A stretch of DNA of 8,472 nucleotides, from the NCBI GenBank assembly GCA_020025965.1, contig JAHHRG010000071.1:1-8472 (forward strand), in the 5' to 3' direction. A model generated the notes under the pieces. The model ran no database searches and had not been told where the DNA came from. It saw only the letters and a program-made list of their open reading frames with translations. Positions 1 to 5,995 of this stretch are shown here, in pieces. The first letter of the stretch is position 1, and each line of letters begins with the position of its first letter. The position numbers and the translations under genes are program-made. The stretch comes from Sutterella sp. GTDB lineage: Bacteria > Pseudomonadota > Gammaproteobacteria > Burkholderiales > Burkholderiaceae_F.

Positions 1-36
1 TTAGAGGCGGGTCAAATCCTGTCGTTTAGTGGGATA

Positions 37-1239
37 TTAATCTGTCGCGTAACACCATCCCCACCCAATGCATAGCATTGGATGGGGAATTCCGCGAGAA
101 CTGTTAAACGTACGCGTTGTCAGGGACACCACCGGAAGATCGGGCAGTCCGATGTCTTTCAGAGCCCAGCCCAACAGTGTCCCGTAATTCGTCGCACGGC
201 AGGGACCGCAGGTTTGCGCGAGCAAAAAGGCGGAGTTCTTTGCATCGAATCCGGGTTCTTTCGCCTTTTCAAGAAGCTGTCCGATCACGACGATCGCCGG
301 ATAGCAGGCGTCGTTATTGACGTAGCGAAGCCCCAAATCGATCGCCTCGTCGGACACGTCGGGCAAAAGTTCGATGTCCACATGGAAACTCTTCAAGGCC
401 GCGGCCAAAAGCGGGAAATGCACCGGCGCCATCTGCGGCATGTAGATCTTTCGGTTTCGCACGACGTCGAGCGCCGCCACGGCATGAGGAATCAGACGAA
501 AGGGGATCACCGTGCGAGTCTTCGACGGCTCGTCGGCATGGACGGACCTCATCGGGCTCGGGGTCATATGTCCGCCTTCAATACAAGGTTTCGCAGGCAA
601 GCCGTTGGGCCCCACAGCCTGCATCACGGCTTCGCCTTCGCGATCGGCCACGGCCGAGAAGTGAGAAGCCAAACGGATGCGGGCGGAGCCGAGGCTGTCT
701 GTTTCGTCGATTTTGAGCATCGTATAAAGGCGACCGGCATCCGACATGATGCGTTTGACCTGTTCGCTCGTGATGGCATCGATCCCGCAGCCGAAACTCA
801 CCATTTGAATCAATTCCGTGTGCGGTCTTGTGACGGCCATATGCGCCGCACGATAAAGTCGGCTGTGGAAAGCCCACTGATTGACGACGTCGATCTGACC
901 GGCATCCTGAGCGAGATAGGCGACAGCATCTTCCGTCAAAAGCGTATGCCCCATGGAAGCGAGCAAATCCGGAATCCCGTGATGCACAAACGGATCGAGA
1001 TGATACGGGTGCGCCGCCAGAATAACGAGCGGCTCATCGCTCTCCCAATGCGACCGAGCTTCTTGGGCAATCGCTTCGCGATACTCCGCCATTGCCCGTT
1101 CGCCTGCCGCCACCGCGCTCTTCAATTCGCTCTTGCTCGCGTCTTTGATCCAGCCGCTCAGGGCCTCCACGACGGTCTCCGGCTTATCGATTCGCAAAAA
1201 AGGCGTATGAATCGTGAGCCCTTCGGCCGTTTTTTCCAA
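37..1239 (-). pseudogene. Fragment 4: DUF2229 remainder and C-terminal region, truncated
   Basis: In this frame the reading stays open upstream of the TTG at 1239 to the lesion at 1334-1335. There it gives PCAPREP and YACPIVGGYPEALKLNLEK, which rejoins fragment 3. The body contains SFGCGIDAITSEQVKRIM near residue 148, a conserved YVNNDACYPAIVVIGQLLE segment near 308 and LLAQTCGPCRATNYG near 341, all typical of the C-terminal half of this family. After VVSLTT the remaining residues, rich in Gly, Pro and Trp, are encoded partly by a 13-bp inverted repeat (59-87) and do not look like the family. The stop is at 37-39, and a second stop in the same frame lies at 1-3. Expected downstream family sequence is missing. 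Confidence 0.7.
59..87 (-). repeat. 13-bp stem-loop at the ruined 3' end of the activase-like gene
   Basis: Arms CCCCACCCAATGC (59-71) and GCATTGGATGGGG (75-87) surround a 3-base loop. In DNA there is one mismatch (positions 64 and 82). In a minus-strand transcript that pair is G:U, so the RNA stem is continuous over 13 pairs. No T tract follows, so it is not a standard intrinsic terminator. It lies where recognisable family sequence ends. Confidence 0.6.
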
Positions 1240-1247
1240 ATTCAGTT

Positions 1248-2624
1248 TCAGCGCTTCCGGATAGCCGCCGACAATCGGACAGGCGTAGGAATCGTCCGTT
1301 TCATGAAAGAGCTGCGGTTCGCGCGGCGCACACGGAACCAGATGTCTTTGACGCCCTCTTTGGCGAGCTTCACGATATGGCCGTGCGCCAATTTGACCGG
1401 CAGACAGAGACTCTGAGACGGAATCGTATCGGTCGCATCGGTCAGCATCTTCTGGGTCGAAAAAGGCGTCAGTTCGACGTGGAAACCGAGTTCTTTGAAA
1501 ACGGCCGCCCAGAAAGGGAAATACTCGTACATATTGAGAACGCGCGGAATCCCGACGGTACCGCGAGGCGCGTCCTCAACGGGCAAAATCTCGCGATCGA
1601 AAAGCAAAGCGAGTTTTTTCTCGATGAAACCCTCGTTCTTTTTGTGGCCGCCCTTCCCCTTTAAGGCAAAGTCGCAGCGATTCCCACTGATAAATTTTCG
1701 CCCCGAGGGGAATCGGTACATTGTCAGCTGACAGCGATTGCCGCAGCCGCCGTAGCGATACTCGATTTTTCGCGCTTCCTTTAAGTCAAAAGCCACCTCG
1801 TCGGGGTTCCAATCGGGGGCTTCGGCCGGCGTTTTATCGCGCGCCAAGAAAGCCGCGCCGTAAGCGCCCATCAAACCGGCCAGATCGGGACGAATGACTT
1901 GAAGTCCCGTATGCGTTTCAAAAACGCGCAAAACCGCATCGTTCAAAAACGTGCCGCCCTGCACGACCACGTGTCCGCCGAGATCGTCGGTACTCTTGAG
2001 ACGCAGGACCTTGTGGAGCGCATTCCTCACGATCGAGACGCAAAGCCCCGCTGCAATGTCGTTCGTCGCCGCCCCTTCTCGCTGAGCCTGACGGACCTTC
2101 GAGTTCATAAAGACCGTACAGCGGGAGCCCAGATCGCAGGGGGACTTGGAGGAGAGCGCTGCGTCAACGAATTCCTTCGTCGTCATATTGAGCTGCCGCG
2201 CGAAGGTTTCGAGAAACGCCCCGCACCCCGAGGAACAGGCTTCATTTATAGTGACCGACACGCTTCGCCCGTCTTCCACTTTCAGGCACTTCATATCCTG
2301 ACCGCCGATATCGATCACAAACGTGGTCTCAGGGTCAAACGCGCGCGCCGCACGCTGGTGCGCAAGCGTTTCCACTTCGGCTAACTGGCCGGCAAGTGCC
2401 GATTTGGCGAGATTGGCACCGTACCCCGTCGAACAGACGTTGCGGATATAAGCGCCTTCGGGCAAGGAATCAAGGACCGCTCGCACGAAACCCAGGAGCT
2501 TTACCAAGGGTTCCCCGTCGTTACTTTCGTACCAGGTTCGGCAGAGTTCCCACGCCTCGGTCATCACCGCGCCTTTAACGGTCGTGCTTCCGAGGTCAAC
2601 ACCGAGATAAAGCGCGCCCGTCAC
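1248..2624 (-). pseudogene. Fragment 3: second ASKHA domain plus DUF2229 N-terminal part
   Basis: A second ATPase domain begins with YLGVDLGSTTVKGAVM. It is followed by VCSTGYG near residue 63, the phosphate-2 loop VIDIGGQDMKCLKV near residue 103, NEACSSGCGAF (Cys130) and LGSRCTVFMNS (Cys169). The cysteine spacing of 39 is the same as in domain 1. A Cys-rich segment follows (GGCGNRC, residues 292-298, and SGNRCD near 313-318), typical of the bridge to DUF2229. The DUF2229 core GTVGIPRVLNMYEYFPFW starts near 356. After KDIWF (about residue 430) the frame is wrong. The GTG at 2624 has only a close, weak purine stretch before it, so independent translation is doubtful. Confidence 0.78.
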
Positions 2625-2666
2625 GCTCTCCCAAGGAACGGTCGGGACTTTTTCCTTCGCATGATG

Positions 2667-3095
2667 TTAGGTAAAGGCTTCGTAGTCCTTTACCGACTCA
2701 AACAACGGCGGAATTAAAGACGCCTGACTCGGCTTTTTCGCCGCCTCGTCAATCGCATCAGCCAAAGCCGTGAGGCTCATTTCTCCCAAGGGTTCGCCCG
2801 TTTTGAGCGAATGGAGAACGTCAAGAGTAGCTCCGTGCGCGACGGCGAAATGCGCGCGCGGCGTTTCGAGAAACTCGGTCTTCGTCTCGCCGATTCTCGT
2901 TTTAAAAGCTTCGCGAAGTGCCGGTAAAAAAGAGAGCGGTCCGCCGAGGAAGGAAATTTTTCCCCTGAGCGGTCGTCCACAGGCGAGCCCGCTCACGGCC
3001 TGTTCCGCAACAGCCGCAAAAATCGATTTGGCGATATCGGCTTTCGATATCGCCGGTATTGAGCAGATTAATGAAGTCGGTTTTGGCAAAGACAC
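2667..3095 (-). pseudogene. Fragment 2: end of first ASKHA domain and linker
   Basis: From the SKADIAKSIFAAVAEQ segment onward this frame continues the first ASKHA domain, with the phosphate/adenosine-site strand KISFLGGPLSFLPALREAF and then the helical linker that ends VKDYEAFT. The first dozen or so residues of the open frame are out-of-frame sequence before the lesion at about 3050. The frame stops at TAA (2667-2669). Translation of the bases immediately after it (HHAKEKVPTVPWESV) runs in the same frame straight into the second ASKHA domain, so this TAA is a nonsense change and not a gene boundary. Confidence 0.7.
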
Positions 3096-3576
3096 CGCAA
3101 CGCGACGCTACGGGGTAAATCCGTTTGGCCTCTCGGGCATAGGCATCAAGCCCTGCCGCATCCGTTTTCAGCAGCGTCGCCGCCTGATCGATAAAAGCGC
3201 CCGTTCCGCCCGCGCAGGCTTCGTTCATTCGAAGCTCGATACCGTCCCGAAGATAGAGAATCTTCGCGTCTTCCCCGCCCAATTCCACGCAGGCATCAAT
3301 ATCGGGCGTGTCGTGGCGAAGGAAGTCGGCCGCAGCCACGACTTCCTGCACAAAAGGAATGCCGAGCGTTTTCACCAAACTGAGTGCGCCCGAACCAGTA
3401 AAACGAACAGCTGTTTGTCGGAAGGAAAGACCGTTTTCTTCGGTAAAACGGGCAAGCTCTCGGATCATCTCCGCCATTGTCGGCAAAACGGCACTGCCAT
3501 GTCTTCTGCAACACTCTTTAATGACGATATCTTTTTCGACGTCAAGAAGAACGTATTTCACCGTGGTCGATCCCAA
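2902..3576 (-). pseudogene. Fragment 1: first ASKHA (BcrA/BadF/HgdC-like) ATPase domain
   Basis: The fragment opens with the phosphate-1 loop (L/M)GSTTVK. It continues with a GSGA segment near residue 60 and the phosphate-2 motif VELGGEDAK near residue 98. It then has NEACAGGTGAF with Cys121 and VASRCGVFAKTD with Cys160. The 39-residue spacing of these cysteines matches the two [4Fe-4S] ligands of HgdC, the activator of 2-hydroxyglutaryl-CoA dehydratase (Cys127 and Cys166, from memory). Homology ends at about residue 174 (NLLNTG). The remaining roughly 50 residues are an out-of-frame tail produced by the frameshift near 3050. The apparent first codon is TTG, and this frame is closed just upstream by TAG at 3586-3588, so it is not a genuine start. 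Confidence 0.75.
3030..3054. repeat. Perfect 10-bp hairpin at a frameshift site
   Basis: GGCGATATCG (3030-3039) and CGATATCGCC (3045-3054) are perfect inverted arms around a 5-base loop. The reading frame of the activase-like gene changes exactly here. Removing one base from the arm that encodes NTGDIE restores a family-like G-V-S-K-A-D-I-A reading, and this would make the hairpin imperfect. Confidence 0.7.
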
Positions 3577-3623
3577 ATCGCCCCACTAAAGCCGCGAGCC
3601 CTTCCCGTTTCATAAAAGTTCAT

Positions 3624-4042
3624 CAGCCGCTTCCTCCGTTGTCTTTCTCTCATTCGAAAACAAATATTGTCCGGAAGAATCGGTTGCCCGCCACCGTCTC
3701 TTCATTCCTCCGAGAGAAGGGACGCGAACATCTGTCACATCGTCAAACGTTTCCCGTTTTTTTCTATTCTGAGAATTGAACGTTCGAAAAAGCGATATGA
3801 CAAAAGTATTCTCTTTTTCAATCATACCGCGCAGAAGCGTCAGAAAACGACGGAAAAAAAGCGACTTTCAAAGAACATCCCAAAGAGACGGGAGCGTGGA
3901 GCTTAAGCCTTCGGGTTTATCCCAATCGGCTTCGCGTATTTCGAGATAAAAAGATCGGTGAACAGCGTCATTTTGTTCGAACGCAGGCACCGCCGTCAAA
4001 AAAGGCCTTCATTCACTAAATCTCCCTGACGATAGACGCGCG
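3624..4042. other. Intergenic region without a convincing gene
   Basis: The open frames here are short, rich in basic residues and without recognisable motifs, so I call no gene. Visible elements are a GAACGTTC palindrome (3778-3785), a GCTTAAGC palindrome (3901-3908) and a two-part stem-loop at 3905-3932 (AAGCC/GGCTT enclosing GGG/CCC). A GACGCGCGTC palindrome (4035-4044) overlaps the stop codon of the FhuF-like gene. A strong GGAGG lies just before the ATG at 3623 on the minus strand, a leftover ribosome binding site for the decayed gene. No good -35/-10 pair was found for it. Confidence 0.55.
3905..3932. repeat. Stem-loop with internal loop in intergenic DNA
   Basis: AAGCC (3905-3909) pairs with GGCTT (3928-3932), and inside it GGG (3913-3915) pairs with CCC (3921-3923) around a 5-base loop. 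There is no T tract on either side, so it is not an obvious terminator. Function unknown. Confidence 0.45.
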
Positions 4043-4795
4043 TCAGTGCTGCTTATGTCTCAACGGACAATTTCGGCAATAGCACGATACCTGGTAACGC
4101 AAACAGCAGGTCTTACGGGTACGGTAGCCGTATTCGTCATGAATATCGAATTTCTTGAAAGGATTGAAATCGAGCCCGAAGGTTTCGGGAGCAATGCCGT
4201 TCATCAGGTAATCGAAGTCGGTCTTGAGCCGCACAAGCGCTTCGAGCGAAATATCGTCCATCTGACGTTCATAAATAGGATAGACGCGTTCGGCCATATT
4301 CTCCCAGAGGATCTGCGCATTGACTTTACTCGTCGCCTTTAGGGTTCCAAAGAGCGGCGTGAGATGCTCTGCAAAGAGTTCGCGTATCAGTTTGTCAATC
4401 GCGGCGTGGCGGGCTTCCGGATCCATCGCGTCGGGCAGATCCTCACAAGTCCAGTCTTCGAGCGGGACGCGGGTTCGACCGGGCGCACCCACGAAATCCA
4501 GATCCGCCCAACAGTTTTCGGCCTTGAAGTTCAGCTTGACGTTAAGCACGCTCATGGCGAATAAAGCGGCCGCGGCCGTATGAATCGAATAGCGCTTCGT
4601 GAAGGTCGAGGCCGTCACCTTCAAATTCGGATAACCGCAGACTTCCATCACGCGGTTGAGTTTCTCTAAACAAACCTCTTCTTCGATGAGATCCGTGACG
4701 GGCAGCGTTGAATCGGGATTGCGTTCGGCGACCGGGCAAAGTGCAAAGTTCTCGGTGAGGGTCCAACTTTCGTCGAGCGTGAGCTGTCTTGACAT
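4043..4795 (-). CDS. FhuF-like [2Fe-2S] siderophore-iron reductase family protein
   Basis: This 250-residue protein ends with a cysteine cluster TCCLRYQVSCYCRNCP: Cys230, Cys231, Cys238, Cys240 and Cys243. It resembles the C-terminal iron-sulfur motif of FhuF and related IucA/IucC C-terminal-domain proteins, which bind [2Fe-2S] and reduce ferric siderophores in the cytosol. The mid-protein segment STFTKRYSIHTAAAALFAMS also fits that family. E. coli FhuF has CC-x10-C-x2-C (from memory). Here the likely equivalent is CC-x8-C-x2-C with one extra cysteine, so cluster geometry may differ. There is no signal peptide or membrane segment. The start at 4795 has AGGA about nine bases upstream. Upstream lies the tetR terminator, so it is probably transcribed alone. 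No siderophore synthesis or uptake gene is visible nearby, and the substrate is unknown. An unrelated iron-sulfur protein remains possible. Confidence 0.65.
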   Translation of the reverse strand: MSRQLTLDESWTLTENFALCPVAERNPDSTLPVTDLIEEEVCLEKLNRVMEVCGYPNLKVTASTFTKRYSIHTAAAALFAMSVLNVKLNFKAENCWADLDFVGAPGRTRVPLEDWTCEDLPDAMDPEARHAAIDKLIRELFAEHLTPLFGTLKATSKVNAQILWENMAERVYPIYERQMDDISLEALVRLKTDFDYLMNGIAPETFGLDFNPFKKFDIHDEYGYRTRKTCCLRYQVSCYCRNCPLRHKQH

Positions 4796-4899
4796 CTTTT
4801 TTCCTACTTTTGTGTGCCGAGAAAATCCGGGCTAAAGCAGGGACGGTCGGCAAGAATTTATCCGACTATTTTAATCAAGTACTCACCACACCGCTAAAA

Positions 4900-4948
4900 A
4901 AAAGACCGATTGAACCGAGATTTTTCCATCCGATCCAATCGGCCTTTT
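4900..4948 (-). terminator. Intrinsic terminator downstream of the TetR gene
   Basis: On the minus strand AAAAGGCCGATTG and CAATCGGTCTTTT form a 13-pair stem (one G:U) around a loop of about 23 bases. The 3' arm runs into a T8 tract. It begins 13 bases past the tetR stop codon. The loop is longer than usual. Confidence 0.7.
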
Positions 4949-4961
4949 GTACGCCGGAAAA

Positions 4962-5549
4962 TTATTTCCGCGTTTTCTTTTTAACATCGCTCGGCAGATA
5001 TTTTTCCGTGATGTACTGCCATGTTTGTGTCTTGAGTGCCGGATCGACCAAATCGAGACCGAGCTTATGAGACGCAAAGAAGCCTTCGAGCGCCATGATG
5101 ACCAGGAGGGTCGGAATGCGCCTTTCTTCCGGCATCGCGGCAATTCTTGCAAAAATGGTCTTGTACCAGTTTTTCACAGGCGCAATGATCTCTTCGTCAT
5201 AATAAAAATGCGAAAGAAGCGCAATCCCTACGACGGCCCAGCCTCGGTCGTCTTTGTCGAAAGCCTTGAACCATTCCACATAGCCCGGAACAAAAGTCTC
5301 CGTTGCTGCCCCCTCAAAGCGGGCCTCGTAACTGATGTACTGATGCATGAGATGGTCGGCATATTCCTCAAGGAGTGCCTTGTGGAGCGCTCTTTTATTC
5401 TTGAAGTGGTACATGACTGCGCCGGTACTCATCTCAACAACTTCCGCGAGTCGAGCAATGCTCAGTGCATCGATACCTTCGTCGCGAATGATTTTTCTCG
5501 CAGCAGCCAAAATGGCCTTTTTGGTTTGTTTGCCTTTGTCTAACGCCAT
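4962..5549 (-). CDS. TetR/AcrR family transcriptional regulator
   Basis: The 195-residue product starts MALDKGKQTKKAILAAARKI. The N-terminal helix-turn-helix spans about residues 8-54, with the classic recognition region STGAVMYHFKNKRALHKALL (residues 41-60). The C-terminal ligand-binding half is helical and ends with a basic tail. I chose ATG 5549 because the DNA-binding domain begins right after it and the length is normal for TetR. The 81-residue extension possible upstream is unlike TetR sequence and Arg-rich, and it would overlap the promoter region. A TACAAT -10-like hexamer lies on the minus strand at 5604-5609. The gene is divergent from the urocanate reductase gene across 446 bases, the usual layout for a TetR protein that controls both itself and its neighbour. 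The ligand is unknown; urocanate or a related metabolite is a guess from context. Confidence 0.85.
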   Translation of the reverse strand: MALDKGKQTKKAILAAARKIIRDEGIDALSIARLAEVVEMSTGAVMYHFKNKRALHKALLEEYADHLMHQYISYEARFEGAATETFVPGYVEWFKAFDKDDRGWAVVGIALLSHFYYDEEIIAPVKNWYKTIFARIAAMPEERRIPTLLVIMALEGFFASHKLGLDLVDPALKTQTWQYITEKYLPSDVKKKTRK

Positions 5550-5603
5550 ATCGTTTCTTGTTCGTTTTCTTTGTCGGTATTGTCCGATCGAGATTTTTCT
5601 GGG

Positions 5604-5609
5604 ATTGTA
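5604..5609 (-). promoter_or_regulatory. Possible -10 element of the TetR gene
   Basis: TACAAT on the minus strand, 55 bases before the chosen ATG and one mismatch from TATAAT. No good -35 hexamer lies at normal spacing (the region is G/C-rich), so it may depend on an activator or may be chance. Confidence 0.3.
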
Positions 5610-5865
5610 ACGCAATCGTCCGCCGCGCCCCCGTCTTGGAATCGCTCCGTCCTCCGTCAATCCTGCCCGCCAATCTGCGCTTTCTCGAGAGACTTCACAA
5701 AACATTATGTTTATTCGGTTTTCAAATACGATAAAGAAAGCGTCGCACAGGACTCTCTTACGGAAAAACGACGAGATTTGACTTTCCGACACAAGAGATC
5801 GTTGATTTCCTGTTTTTCCCTTTTTTACAGCCCATTAGATAAATGTGTAAAGATCTTAAAAAAAC

Positions 5866-5879
5866 ATGGTTTTAATCAA
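5866..5879. promoter_or_regulatory. Possible FNR/CRP-family anaerobic regulator site
   Basis: ATGGT-TTTA-ATCAA matches 8 of the 10 defined positions of the FNR consensus TTGAT-N4-ATCAA. A CATAAA that could serve as a -10 lies downstream at 5910-5915. The spacing is somewhat longer than the usual activation distance. The site would fit oxygen control of an anaerobic reductase, but one imperfect match in AT-rich DNA is weak evidence. Confidence 0.3.
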
Positions 5880-5995
5880 AAGGAGGGAAAACACCTAGAA
5901 AAAACACTGCATAAAACAATACGCCCATTCGGTTTTTTCTGTTATTCTCTCGGCCGTTCTCATTTCCTACTCCGTTTGACCCAAAGGGACCAACC

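Larger units (their letters stand above)
37..3613 (-). pseudogene. Decayed 2-hydroxyacyl-CoA dehydratase activase-like gene (two ASKHA domains + DUF2229 + C-terminal region)
   Basis: Four minus-strand pieces line up in the domain order of the large acyl-CoA dehydratase activase-related proteins (about 1400 residues, from memory): ASKHA domain 1, ASKHA domain 2, DUF2229, C-terminal region. Intact members are thought to use ATP to drive electron transfer to, or act like, 2-hydroxyacyl-CoA dehydratases. Lesions seen: (1) the first ASKHA phosphate loop starts in a frame closed by TAG at 3586-3588, while the plausible ATG at 3613 is in another frame; (2) a one-base frameshift near 3050; (3) an in-frame TAA at 2667-2669 inside the linker between the ASKHA domains; (4) a one-base loss at 1334-1335, where restoring a C gives ...WFPCAPREP. 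Similarity to the family seems to stop near position 90. The pieces are otherwise well conserved, so decay looks recent. A sequencing-error explanation is unlikely because the neighbouring genes are intact. An upstream ATG at 3623 with GGAGG before it is an alternative start, in a third frame. Confidence 0.8.
5550..5995. other. Divergent tetR-urdA regulatory region
   Basis: No gene is visible in these 446 bases. Contents: a possible tetR -10 (5604-5609), a TCTCGAGA palindrome (5683-5690), an AT-rich stretch from about 5810 to 5940, an FNR-like box (5866-5879), and a perfect 9-bp inverted repeat AGAAAAAAC (5897-5905) / GTTTTTTCT (5932-5940). A purine-rich AAAGGGA (5984-5990) is the ribosome binding site of the flavoprotein gene. 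An AGGAGG at 5881-5886 has no start codon at a suitable distance. Confidence 0.5.

Noticed and set aside
82..1416. Long plus-strand open frame (444 codons) opposite the activase-like remnant
   Set aside because: Its translation is Arg/His-rich without motifs and is antisense to clearly recognisable protein sequence on the minus strand.
1719..1735. TGTCAGCTGACA palindrome
   Set aside because: Lies inside conserved coding sequence (CQLTMYRF region) and is explained by codons there.
3610..3825. Short minus-strand open frame (71 codons) upstream of the decayed gene
   Set aside because: No motif, and it runs over the GGAGG ribosome binding site and start region that fit the activase-like gene better.
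3667..3906. Short plus-strand open frame (79 codons) in the intergenic region
   Set aside because: Lys/Arg-rich, no recognisable domain and no clear ribosome binding site.
4851..4880. AT-rich stretch before the FhuF-like gene as a Fur box
   Set aside because: Expected for an iron gene, but I could not find a convincing match to the 19-bp Fur consensus.
5550..5792. N-terminal extension of the TetR protein by 81 residues
   Set aside because: The sequence is unlike any TetR N-terminus, and the helix-turn-helix begins normally right after the internal ATG at 5549.
5866..5898. Possible 10-codon leader peptide (MVLIKRRENT) before urdA
   Set aside because: No ribosome binding site precedes it, its composition suggests no attenuation logic, and it overlaps the possible regulator box.
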